Shown: positions 56,252-64,000 of the stretch, in pieces
How the letters are laid out: each line of letters opens with the position of its first letter
Position numbering within the stretch: the stretch's first letter is position 1
Source of the DNA: JBCBGF01 sp038526915
GTDB taxonomy: Bacteria; Pseudomonadota; Alphaproteobacteria; Rhodobacterales; Rhodobacteraceae
DNA: 64,000 nt
NCBI GenBank assembly: GCA_038526915.1
Contig: JBCBGF010000007.1
Location: 1 to 64,000, forward strand
Direction: 5' to 3'
Notes under the pieces: generated by a model
What the model was told of the DNA's origin: nothing
Databases searched by the model: none
What the model saw: the letters and a program-made list of their open reading frames with translations, nothing else
Position numbers and translations under genes: made by a program

Positions 56252-57766
56252 CTATTTCCCGATGGCCACACCGGTCAGCCGCCGGTCGCGGCGCTCCATC
56301 ATCCGGTCGATCAGATTGCGCGACAGCCGGGTGATCTGATCGGCGTAGGCCGGGTCGGGGGCCAGATCGACCGTCTCGTACGGATCGGCGTGCAGATCGA
56401 ACAGCATTGGCGGAACGCCCCCACCGAAATGCACGTATTTCCACCGCGCCTCCGCCAGGATCGCGGCCCCGCCGGTGTTGATCGTCCACCCCAGGCTGTC
56501 CTGAAACCGCGTTGGGCGAGTGGGCTCCGCAAAGTCGACTTCCATGAACTGATTGTCCCGCCAATCGGGTGGCGTTGTGCCCGCGATGAGCGGGCGGAGC
56601 GAGCGGCCATCCATCGCCTGCGGCACCGGCACCCCAATCCACTCCAGGATCGTCGGCGCGATGTCGACCGACTCGGTCGGCAGATCTGTGTCGCCACCGG
56701 GCTTGGCCGTGGGATCGACGATAATCAGGGGAACGCGGAACGCAGGATCGAAGACCGTCTGTTTCCCCCACATCCGCTTTTCGCCCAGCATCTCCCCATG
56801 ATCACTGGTCACAATGATCAGCGTCTGATCCCGCTGGCCGGTTGTCTCAAGCCAATCCAGCAGACGGCCCAGATGCGCGTCCACCTCGGCCAGAAGGCCC
56901 AGATAGACCGCGCGCAATTCGTTGATCCGCTCGGGCGCCATGCCTGCGCAATTGCCGTCAAACCCCCAATGCAGCCCCGTTTGCGTCGGCGCGGAAAACC
57001 ACGCGTCGACAAAGGGATGCGCGGGGGTGCGCAAGTCGGGCGCGGGCAGATCGGCGGGGTTGACCATCCTGTTGTAGGGCGCGGGCGCGACAAACGGCGG
57101 ATGGGGGCGAATATAGGTGACATGGGCGAACCAGTTGCGATCGCGCCGGACGTCTAATGCAGCCAAGGTCCGGTCTGTCAGGTAGGCGGTATCGCTGTGC
57201 TCGGCGGCGTAAATCGCGGGGTCTGACGGCGAGTATGCCTGCCCCTCAGGCGTGGCAGCGCGGTAGGCGGGCGGGACCGCCTGCCCCCGCGGGGCCTCCA
57301 CGTCATAGCCCAGGGCGCGCAGGTAGGCGGGCCATTCGTGGCCGGCCTCCAACTGCATCTCTACCACCTCGCGAAAGCCAGGTGCGACGCCTTCGTAGAC
57401 GCTGAGATCGGGATCATCGGGATCCATTCCGGTGGGATCTGGCGCGATGTCGCTATAGCCAAAAAGCAGCGGCTCATATCCCGCTTTTCGCGCCTCAGTG
57501 GCGATGGTGGCGTGGTGCCGGGCCAGAGGCGCACCGTTGCGCACGGCCCTGTGGTTCATCGCGTAAAGCCCGGTCAGAAGGCTCGCCCGGGCGGGCCCGC
57601 AGGGGACCGTGACGGTCACGTGGTTGGCAAACCGCGTGCCCCAGCTTGCCAGACGGTCGAGGTTGGGCGTGTCGACGAAGGCGGCCAGATCACCGTCGAG
57701 CGCTCGCGCGGCCAGTTGGTCAATCGTGATGAAGAGGACCTTCCCACGCCCCCCACGGCCCGCCAT
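56252..57766 (-). CDS. Phosphonate monoester hydrolase-like enzyme (formylglycine sulfatase/PMH family)
   Basis: 504-residue alkaline-phosphatase-superfamily hydrolase. The formylglycine motif CxPxR is at Cys56 (VTVPCGPARASLLTG); metal ligands lie in FITIDQ and TSDHGEMLG. The spread of YIRPHPPFVAPAPYN and NFDLHADPYE-type end (LFDLHADPYETVDLA) recalls rhizobial phosphonate monoester hydrolase, which cleaves phosphonate monoesters, phosphodiesters and sulfate esters. It needs a formylglycine-generating enzyme, not in the window. It is the last gene of a peptide-type importer operon and faces phnW-phnA-phnY, so an imported phosphonate ester is a plausible substrate. ATG 57766 is spaced 6 bases from GAAGGG. 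A choline-sulfatase-like role is an alternative. Confidence 0.82.
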   Translation of the reverse strand: MAGRGGRGKVLFITIDQLAARALDGDLAAFVDTPNLDRLASWGTRFANHVTVTVPCGPARASLLTGLYAMNHRAVRNGAPLARHHATIATEARKAGYEPLLFGYSDIAPDPTGMDPDDPDLSVYEGVAPGFREVVEMQLEAGHEWPAYLRALGYDVEAPRGQAVPPAYRAATPEGQAYSPSDPAIYAAEHSDTAYLTDRTLAALDVRRDRNWFAHVTYIRPHPPFVAPAPYNRMVNPADLPAPDLRTPAHPFVDAWFSAPTQTGLHWGFDGNCAGMAPERINELRAVYLGLLAEVDAHLGRLLDWLETTGQRDQTLIIVTSDHGEMLGEKRMWGKQTVFDPAFRVPLIIVDPTAKPGGDTDLPTESVDIAPTILEWIGVPVPQAMDGRSLRPLIAGTTPPDWRDNQFMEVDFAEPTRPTRFQDSLGWTINTGGAAILAEARWKYVHFGGGVPPMLFDLHADPYETVDLAPDPAYADQITRLSRNLIDRMMERRDRRLTGVAIGK

Positions 57767-57769
57767 CAC

Positions 57770-58615
57770 TTACCCTTCCGGCGCGTAGACCCGCGCCCGG
57801 TGCCGGTCATCGGGGTCGAGCGACGGGATCGCGGACAGAAGCGTCTTGGTGTAGTCGTGCTTGGGGTTGGCGAACAACTCACGCGTCGGCGCCTCTTCCA
57901 TGATCACTCCGTGATACATCACAACGACGTAGTCGCAGACATGCGCGACGACCGACAGATCGTGGCTGATGAACAGGAAGGTCAGGTCCAATTCGTGCTG
58001 CAGCGACTTCAGAAGGTTCAGGATATCGGCCTGGATCGACACATCGAGGGCGGCCACCGCCTCATCGGCCACGACAAAGCTGGGGCCAGAGACCAGCGCC
58101 CGGGCAATCGAGATCCGCTGCCTCTGCCCGCCTGAGAACGCATGGGGAAAGCGGCGCAGGTGTTCGAGGTTCAGCCGACATTTGCCCGCAATCTCGCGCA
58201 CACGCGCATCGGTTTCCTCGCGGTTCTTGGTCAGCCCCATGACCTCAAGCGGTTCGGCGATGATGTCGCGCACCGTCATCCGGGGGCTGAGCGCGGCGTA
58301 GGGATCTTGAAAGATCAGCTGCGCCCGTTTGCGGTAGTCGCGCAGGGCATCGCCCGACAGGCTGCCCACATCATAGTCGACCTCGCCATCGGCATAGCGA
58401 ATGCTGCCCGATGTGATCGGGGCGGCCTTCAGGATCGCCCGGCCCAGCGTCGTCTTGCCCGAACCGCTTTCGCCGACAAGGCCCACGAAGCTGCCCTTGG
58501 GGATGTTCAGGCTCACATGATCGACGGCTTTCACCACCGGCGGCGGCCCAAAGACACGGCGGCCGAGCGGGAAGTGAATCGACAAATCGTCGATGGTAAC
58601 AAGGTTCTCGGTCAT
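57770..58615 (-). CDS. ABC transporter ATP-binding protein, DppF/OppF type
   Basis: 281-residue ATPase of a family-5 (peptide/nickel/opine) importer. Walker A is GESGSGKTTLG (about 43-53), the signature is FSGGQRQRISIARAL, and FVVADEAVAALD gives Walker B. One of two paired ATPases in the operon; its start overlaps the partner's stop. Its own stop precedes the hydrolase start by 3 bases. Confidence 0.92.
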   Translation of the reverse strand: MTENLVTIDDLSIHFPLGRRVFGPPPVVKAVDHVSLNIPKGSFVGLVGESGSGKTTLGRAILKAAPITSGSIRYADGEVDYDVGSLSGDALRDYRKRAQLIFQDPYAALSPRMTVRDIIAEPLEVMGLTKNREETDARVREIAGKCRLNLEHLRRFPHAFSGGQRQRISIARALVSGPSFVVADEAVAALDVSIQADILNLLKSLQHELDLTFLFISHDLSVVAHVCDYVVVMYHGVIMEEAPTRELFANPKHDYTKTLLSAIPSLDPDDRHRARVYAPEG

Positions 58616-59619
58616 CCCGCGCGCGCCACATCTTCGGGAAAGAGCGCGGCGAAATGGCCGGGGGACACCTCGGTCATCGGCGGCACCTCGCGTTCATAGC
58701 GCGACCCGGGCGCAAGCTGCGTGTTGCGCGGGTGGAAGACACAGCCTTTGGGGCGTTCCAGCGGGCTTGGGATATCGCCGGGGATGGGCGTGAGCGGTGC
58801 GTCCAAATCATCGAGCTTGGGCAGCGCGTTGATCAGCCCTTGGGTATAGGCATGGGCCGGATTGCGGATGACATCGCGCACGGACCCGGTTTCCAGGATA
58901 CGGCCCAGATACATCACCGCGACCCGGTCCGCCGTCTGCGCGATCACCCCCAGATCATGGGTAATAAACAGGATCGCCATCCCGTATTCCGCGACGAGAT
59001 CATGCATCAGGTCAATCACCTGCGCCTGGATCGTCACATCAAGTGCGGTGGTGGGTTCATCGGCGATCAGCAGCTTCGGGCTCGTCGAGAGCGCCATGGC
59101 GATCATCGCCCGCTGGCGCATGCCGCCCGAGAACTCGAACGCATATTGATCGAACCGCTTGGCCGGTTCGGGGATGCCCACCCGGTTCAGCATATCGATG
59201 GAATGTGCGCGGGCCTGTTTGCGGGTCATGTCGGTGTGCAGCATCAATTGCTCGACCATCTGATCCCCTACAGTGATCGCAGGCGCGAAGGAGGCCATGG
59301 GTTCCTGGAAGATCATCGAGATCGCACCGCCGCGCACCTGCCTCATATCCCGCTCGCGCTGAAGTTCCAGAACACTGACCGGCGCTTCACCGGGCACGTT
59401 CAGGGTGATCTTGCTCGCCGGATCATAGACCGTGTTCCCGCCATTCAGCCGCATCAACGCCTTGGCCGACACCGATTTGCCCGATCCGCTTTCGCCCACC
59501 ACGCCCAGGATTTCCCCCGGCGCGATGTCGTAGGAGACGTTTTCGACCGCCGTGATCAGCCCCTCATCGGTCTTGAACCGGATCGTCAGATCACGGACGG
59601 AGATCACGGGCGCGCTCAT
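58612..59619 (-). CDS. ABC transporter ATP-binding protein, DppD/OppD type
   Basis: 335-residue ATPase with Walker A GESGSGKSVSAK (about 38-49), signature FSGGMRQRAMIAMAL and Walker B LLIADEPTTALD. The C-terminal oligopeptide-transport extension (KGCVFHPRN) is present. Overlaps by ATGA both the permease gene upstream and the DppF-type gene downstream. Confidence 0.92.
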   Translation of the reverse strand: MSAPVISVRDLTIRFKTDEGLITAVENVSYDIAPGEILGVVGESGSGKSVSAKALMRLNGGNTVYDPASKITLNVPGEAPVSVLELQRERDMRQVRGGAISMIFQEPMASFAPAITVGDQMVEQLMLHTDMTRKQARAHSIDMLNRVGIPEPAKRFDQYAFEFSGGMRQRAMIAMALSTSPKLLIADEPTTALDVTIQAQVIDLMHDLVAEYGMAILFITHDLGVIAQTADRVAVMYLGRILETGSVRDVIRNPAHAYTQGLINALPKLDDLDAPLTPIPGDIPSPLERPKGCVFHPRNTQLAPGSRYEREVPPMTEVSPGHFAALFPEDVARAG

Positions 59620-60788
59620 TTTCGAGTATCCGCATAAGGATCCGCCGCATCGCGCAATCCGTCACCCACGAAGACGAAGGCCATGACCAGCGCGATAAAG
59701 AAGAAGACCGGGATGAAGTACCATTGGTAGTTCAACAGGACATCCGCCGAGGTCGTGTTTTGTAGCATCACGCCGAGCGAGTTGACGGGATCTTTCAGCC
59801 CCAAGCCAATGAAGCTCAGCGCCGTTTCCGACAGCACCATGTAGGGAAACGAGATCACCAGATCGACGATGATGTAGGATGTGAAGGACGGCAGCAGATG
59901 CCGCCGGATCACGTGGGAGGGCCCTGCGCCGGAAAGTTTGGCCGCCAGAACATATTCCTGGTTCCGCTCCACCAGCAAATGCGTCCGCACCCGCCGCGCC
60001 AGTGTGGGCCAGCCGATCAGGCCCAGGATGATGGATATGAAGAAGAACCGCTGCTCCGAACTCATCTCGGGCGGGAGAAACGCCGCGATGGCCATGAACA
60101 AGGGGATCGCGGGCACGGTTCGGACCGCGTCGGTGATCATCTGGAGGAACCCGTCGATTACGCCGCCGAAATAGCCGGCAACCCCTCCTATCACTAGCGC
60201 CAGAACAAAACTGATCAGCACGCCCAAGGTGCCCACCGCGAGGGAGGTGTAGATGGCGTGCAGTGTGCGGGAGAAGATGTCCTTGCCAGTATCATCCGTG
60301 CCAAAGAGGTGAATGAACCCTTCGTCCACGCCGAAGAGCTTGGTGGTGAACGTTATCCCAAACAGCTTGTAGGGATCGCCCTGAACGAAGAACTGCACAT
60401 AGCGGCGGTCTTCGGTGTCGATGCTTGTGACCCATCGGAAGTTGGTGGCCAGCGACCGCTCGCGCTTCACCCCATAGATGAACGGCCGCGCGGAACACCC
60501 CGCCTCGTCACAGAAACGCGGGATCTGGGGGGCACCATTGGTGTAGTCCGCGTTCCGCCCCGCAATCGTCGGGTCATAGGGTGACAGAAACGGTGCAAAG
60601 ACGCCCATCAGGATCAGCGTCATCAGCACGATGCCCGCGATCATCGCCGAGCGATTTTTACGGAACCGGGCCCAGATCAGCTGGCCCTGGCTGGCGGTGA
60701 AATAGGCCTCTTTGGCGCGCAGCGATGCGGGATCGTCAGCGTCCAATGCGCCGGGGTTGAACCCTTGGGTGTCGGGATCCGCTGTCAT
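59616..60788 (-). CDS. ABC transporter permease, DppC type
   Basis: 390-residue inner-membrane permease. An N-terminal cytoplasmic head with FTASQGQLIWARFRKNRSAM is followed by a first helix, a periplasmic insertion of about 110 residues with two Cys (FCDEAGCSARPF), and the core of five helices with the EAA-type loop (AAKLSGAGPSHVIRRHLLP). DppC proteins are usually nearer 300 residues, so the insertion is notable. Overlaps the DppD-type gene. Confidence 0.9.
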   Translation of the reverse strand: MTADPDTQGFNPGALDADDPASLRAKEAYFTASQGQLIWARFRKNRSAMIAGIVLMTLILMGVFAPFLSPYDPTIAGRNADYTNGAPQIPRFCDEAGCSARPFIYGVKRERSLATNFRWVTSIDTEDRRYVQFFVQGDPYKLFGITFTTKLFGVDEGFIHLFGTDDTGKDIFSRTLHAIYTSLAVGTLGVLISFVLALVIGGVAGYFGGVIDGFLQMITDAVRTVPAIPLFMAIAAFLPPEMSSEQRFFFISIILGLIGWPTLARRVRTHLLVERNQEYVLAAKLSGAGPSHVIRRHLLPSFTSYIIVDLVISFPYMVLSETALSFIGLGLKDPVNSLGVMLQNTTSADVLLNYQWYFIPVFFFIALVMAFVFVGDGLRDAADPYADTRK

Positions 60789-60791
60789 ATT

Positions 60792-61802
60792 CTAGCCCCC
60801 CATGACCGATTTGCGCACGCGCGGGTCGATCACGGCCAGTGCGATATCGGTGATGAAATTCAGCGCGACGATCGTGCCCGTCAAAAGGAAGATGATCGCG
60901 CCGGCAAGTTGCTGGTCGTTTGAGCGTGCCAAGGCTTCTAATAGAAGCGCGCCCGCCTCGGTCAGCGTCAGGATCAGCGCGACGATGGGCAGCTCGTTAA
61001 AGATCCGGTTCAGGTCGAACCCGAGCGAGTTGATGATCGGCCCCAGCGCATGGCGGGCCGGGTAGCGCCACAGAAGCCGCCGCCCGTAAAGCCCCCGCGC
61101 CCGGGCGGCCGTCACATAAAGCTTGTCATTCTCGTCGAGCATCAGCGCCCGAACGGTCTGCAGCGCAAAAGCCGTCGCGGACCAACCAAGGATGAACACC
61201 GGCAACCAGGCACGCGACAGAAAATCGAGGAACTTCTCCCACGACCACGGCGCATCCCGGAACTCATTGGAGAAAAGCCCCGTCAGTGAGTCCCCGAATA
61301 GCACGGTCGAGGCCAGCATGATCATCAAGGCGAGCAAGAAGTTCGGCATCGCGAGCCCCAGATAGCTCACAAACCGCAGCGAGCCATTGAGGACAGCGCT
61401 GTTTGATGAGGCCGAGATAATCCCCACCGGGATCGCGATAAGATAGGCCAGCACAAGCGCCGTCAGACAGATCGCGAGCGAGACAAAGAACTTATCCCCC
61501 AACAGCTGATTGATATTCACCCGCAAGATGCAGCTGTCGCCAAATTCCCCTCTAAAAACAACATTCCCGACCCAGGAACTCCACCGCACCAGAAACGGCC
61601 GGTCCAGCCCCAGCCGCGCCTTCTCCGCCTCGATGTCCTGAACTGAGATCGTGGACCCTTGGGTGTTCTTGAAGGCCAGATACCGCTCGGCGCAGGTGCC
61701 CGGCACCAGCTCCATCAGCGAAAAAACAATGAGCGAGACGAGAAGCAGCGTGAACACCGCCATGCCCGCCCGGATCAAAGTGAATTGTGCGAATTGCAGC
61801 AT
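60792..61802 (-). CDS. ABC transporter permease, DppB type
   Basis: 336-residue permease with an N-terminal helix (FTLIRAGMAVFTLLLVSLIVFSLMELVPG is split here by a first periplasmic loop), a typical GxFxDSC segment (GEFGDSCILR) and the DppB core, ending DIALAVIDPRVRK. ATG 61802 is preferred because AAGGGGGCG lies upstream. Forms the channel with the DppC-type permease. Confidence 0.9.
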   Translation of the reverse strand: MLQFAQFTLIRAGMAVFTLLLVSLIVFSLMELVPGTCAERYLAFKNTQGSTISVQDIEAEKARLGLDRPFLVRWSSWVGNVVFRGEFGDSCILRVNINQLLGDKFFVSLAICLTALVLAYLIAIPVGIISASSNSAVLNGSLRFVSYLGLAMPNFLLALMIMLASTVLFGDSLTGLFSNEFRDAPWSWEKFLDFLSRAWLPVFILGWSATAFALQTVRALMLDENDKLYVTAARARGLYGRRLLWRYPARHALGPIINSLGFDLNRIFNELPIVALILTLTEAGALLLEALARSNDQQLAGAIIFLLTGTIVALNFITDIALAVIDPRVRKSVMGG

Positions 61803-61860
61803 CGCCGCCCCCTTCGCATGTCCCCGACCCAAGTGAACGCGTGCACCTGAGCCCGGTCAA

Positions 61861-61891
61861 GAAAAACTCCGGGCGACCGTGCCGCCCGGAG
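61861..61891 (-). terminator. Hairpin with T-tract between receptor and permease genes (attenuator type)
   Basis: CTCCGGGCG and CGCCCGGAG form nine perfect pairs around a seven-base loop (61867-61891); on the minus strand TTTTTC follows at once. Such elements between a receptor gene and its permeases usually lower expression of the downstream genes while leaving receptor mRNA abundant. Confidence 0.8.
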
Positions 61892-61922
61892 CCAATTTTT
61901 CAAACCTGTGCCACTTCCGCGA

Positions 61923-63974
61923 TCACTCGTCGAGGAACCACGTGGCCGGCATGTAGGGGAAGGTCCGGTAGTATTCGTAGGACCAGGTCTTGAACTCCGG
62001 CACATTCATCAGCGCGTTGCGGTGATAAATCGGTGCAGGCGCTCGGACGGTGCCGATGAACAGCATCTCTTCCACCATCTTGGTCGCCAGCTTCAGGCCC
62101 AGCGCGTTCTGCTCGTCCGAGCCGATGGGCGCGCCCTGGAAGGCGTTGATGTCGGCCTGCATCTCGGCCACCCATTCCGGCGGTTCGACACCACTGGTGC
62201 CCCCGCTTTCGAGGTATTCGGCCCAGAGCATCCCCGTCCGGATATCGAAATATCCATCAAACGGCGGGATCCAGTAGGTGTTGTCACCCAGGTGCAGCGC
62301 CGCAGGTTGCCCTTTGAGCCACATCATCACGTCGAGCTGGTTTGACGACTGCGCCGAGCGGTACTCATCCGGCGTGATCTCTTTCACCGTGGTTTGCACT
62401 CCCACATCGGCCCAGTTCTGGGCGACCAGTTCGACCACCTCACCGGCGATGCCCTGCGTCGCGAACTGCATGTTCAGCACGATGGCCTCGCCATTCGGCA
62501 ACTCGCGGAAGCCGTCACCGTTGGTGTCGACCATGCCCATCTCATCGAGAAGGCTCATGGCCAATTCCGGATCGTACTGCGCGAACTCCTGCTCCAGCTC
62601 GGCCGGAATAAACTCCGGACGCGGGGAGAAACCGGTGTATTGCAATGGCTCGCCCTGACCGAAATACGCGACCTCGTTGATCTCGTCCCGGTTCATGGCC
62701 ACGGACATCGCGCGGCGGAACCGCACGTCGCCAAAGGCCTCGCGCTTGCCCAGGTCTTCGGCTGTCACGTTGAATGAGAAGGTCGGGAAGGCGATCGTCG
62801 GTGCAAGCTGCACGGTGAAATCACCCGCCTCCTGGTTTTCCAGCAGGATCGGCGCAGAAGGCAGTGTAACCGACTGAGACTTATAGTCCGCCTCTGCGTT
62901 CACCAGCTTCAGGATCCGCACCTCGTTGTCGTTGGCATAAAGCTCATCCTGACGCGAGATGTAGGGAAGCTGCTGACCCGTGGGGTCGACCATGAAGAAG
63001 TACGGGTTCGCCACCAGCTTCCGGCCTTCGGTCGTGTCGCTGATATAGACATGGCTCTCCAGTGTCGGCTGCGTGCCCTTGGGCAGGCAATCGACCTTAT
63101 CGGGCGCTGACAGCATCGGCGTCGGCGTATCCGTCCAGTCCGAGTTTCCGTAGTAGAGCGACACGACTTCGATGCCGGACTCAAACCCGCATTCCTGCGC
63201 CAGCGCATCGGCGTCGGGGTTGATGTCGGGATGGTACTGCCCAAGGAAATGCGTCGGCTGGAACGCCTGCGCATACGACGTCGCGAAGTGGGCGAGCAGG
63301 CCCGGCTTGGGCGATGGCAGGTTGAAGACCACCGTCGTCTCGTCAGGCGTGTCCACCGTCATCCGTTCCCCGGCGACCAGCACATAGTCGCGCGGGCTTT
63401 CAATCACCTTGGGATCAAGCGCGAGGTTGTCGTACCAGAACTTGACGTCGGCGGACGTAAACGGCGCGCCGTCCGACCACTTATGCCCTTCGCGCAGCTC
63501 AAACGTCAGCTGCGTGAAGTCATCGTTCCAGCTCCACGACTTGGCGACATTGGGCACGATCGTTTGCAAATCATCGGCATAGCGCACGAGGTTCACGTGA
63601 CGCACCGACAGGAAGTCCGATGTGCCTGCCTCGGTTGCGTTCGACAGGGCGTTGAACGTGCCGCCATAGGTTCCGATGGCCTCGAACGGCACCGCGACCA
63701 GCGGCTCGGCCGGGATGCGCTCTTCCAAGGGCGGCAGTTCGGGGTTGCCCTTCAGATCGGCGTTCAACGCCTCCATCTCGGGATTGCCCGAGAACTCCAT
63801 CTCGCATCCGGCGGCGGCCTCGAAATCGGCCAGTTCAAACTGCTGTGGGGTTTCGCCGACCGGCACCCCCATCATATCGGCTTGGGTCACAGCCGGGCAT
63901 GCCGCCATGGCAGCCCCCGCCATGACGAAGGTTGACGCGCCTGAGTATAGCAGCGTTCTTAAAGTCACAGTCAT
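61923..63974 (-). CDS. ABC transporter family-5 substrate-binding protein
   Basis: 683-residue periplasmic receptor for a peptide/opine-type importer. A signal peptide (about 1-24, ending AMA) is followed by the family-5 fold: NDDFTQLTFELREGHKWSDG and ADVKFWYD near residues 155-190, and RFRRAMSVAMNRDEIN about 435. It is some 150 residues longer than DppA (about 535) and belongs to the large receptors seen with the insertion-bearing permeases here. GGAGG precedes the ATG at 63974. First gene of the importer-hydrolase operon; the ligand is unknown. Confidence 0.92.
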   Translation of the reverse strand: MTVTLRTLLYSGASTFVMAGAAMAACPAVTQADMMGVPVGETPQQFELADFEAAAGCEMEFSGNPEMEALNADLKGNPELPPLEERIPAEPLVAVPFEAIGTYGGTFNALSNATEAGTSDFLSVRHVNLVRYADDLQTIVPNVAKSWSWNDDFTQLTFELREGHKWSDGAPFTSADVKFWYDNLALDPKVIESPRDYVLVAGERMTVDTPDETTVVFNLPSPKPGLLAHFATSYAQAFQPTHFLGQYHPDINPDADALAQECGFESGIEVVSLYYGNSDWTDTPTPMLSAPDKVDCLPKGTQPTLESHVYISDTTEGRKLVANPYFFMVDPTGQQLPYISRQDELYANDNEVRILKLVNAEADYKSQSVTLPSAPILLENQEAGDFTVQLAPTIAFPTFSFNVTAEDLGKREAFGDVRFRRAMSVAMNRDEINEVAYFGQGEPLQYTGFSPRPEFIPAELEQEFAQYDPELAMSLLDEMGMVDTNGDGFRELPNGEAIVLNMQFATQGIAGEVVELVAQNWADVGVQTTVKEITPDEYRSAQSSNQLDVMMWLKGQPAALHLGDNTYWIPPFDGYFDIRTGMLWAEYLESGGTSGVEPPEWVAEMQADINAFQGAPIGSDEQNALGLKLATKMVEEMLFIGTVRAPAPIYHRNALMNVPEFKTWSYEYYRTFPYMPATWFLDE

Positions 63975-64000
63975 TACGACCTCCGTGTTGAGATGAAGCA

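Noticed and set aside
56252..57766. Call as an ordinary sulfatase
   Set aside because: CxPxR alone does not separate sulfatases from phosphonate monoester hydrolases; the overall sequence pattern and the phosphonate context favour the latter.

Overview
The window comes from an alphaproteobacterium of the Rhodobacteraceae, most likely a marine Roseobacter-group member. The evidence is high GC, alphaproteobacterial gene order (lptF-lptG-lptD-surA-pdxA-rsmA; DUF4167-prmC-prfA; pepA-holC; purL-bolA-grxD), a repeat resembling one I know from this family, and many organosulfur, organophosphorus and quaternary-amine catabolism genes. I saw no tRNA, rRNA, CRISPR array, transposase or phage gene. The genes are dense and mostly intact; only the first (bases 1-1106) is cut by the window edge.

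Layout. 0-5.4 kb: HtrA-type protease with an FNR-like box, zapA, a coiled-coil protein, transketolase and a DUF808 membrane protein. 5.5-10.2 kb: a minus-strand run of a Rieske oxygenase of the quaternary-amine type, a 74-residue protein, a DAO/GcvT-type N-demethylating dehydrogenase and an AllE-like bicupin. 10.3-18.1 kb: a probable sulfoquinovose (plant and algal sulfolipid headgroup) module. It holds a Gfo/Idh/MocA-fold protein that may be an NAD-dependent sulfoquinovosidase and a GntR regulator, divergent from a sulfoquinovose monooxygenase (SmoC-like), a 6-oxoglucose reductase (SmoB-like), a flavin reductase (SmoA-like) and a three-part TRAP importer. 18.3-19.9 kb: an AraC regulator divergent from a phytanoyl-CoA-dioxygenase-family enzyme. 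19.9-42 kb: mostly housekeeping (holC, pepA, LPS export and outer-membrane assembly, pdxA, rsmA, prmC, prfA, speB, mazG, nucleoside hydrolase, selO, a DMT transporter, purL). 42-46 kb: bolA/grxD, then three TadE/TadG-type pilus-assembly proteins.

46.4-51.3 kb: taurine catabolism (tpa, tauR, xsc) with candidate TauR direct repeats upstream of tpa and an inverted repeat covering the tauR start codon. 51.3-56.2 kb: 2-aminoethylphosphonate catabolism, with a LysR regulator divergent from phnW-phnA-phnY, a full hydrolytic route from 2-aminoethylphosphonate to acetate plus phosphate. 56.3-64 kb: convergent to it, a dipeptide-type ABC importer operon ending in a formylglycine-type phosphonate monoester hydrolase.

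How they fit together. Several modules point to scavenging of polar headgroups and osmolytes: sulfoquinovose or its glycoside, taurine, 2-aminoethylphosphonate and perhaps its esters, and a quaternary amine. The two least described ideas are (i) a sulfoquinovose monooxygenase pathway fed by a TRAP importer and opened by an NAD-dependent glycosidase, and (ii) an importer plus phosphonate-ester hydrolase feeding phnW-phnA-phnY, which would let the cell use phosphonolipid headgroups. Family assignments come from reading the translated sequences against remembered family members; no database search was run.
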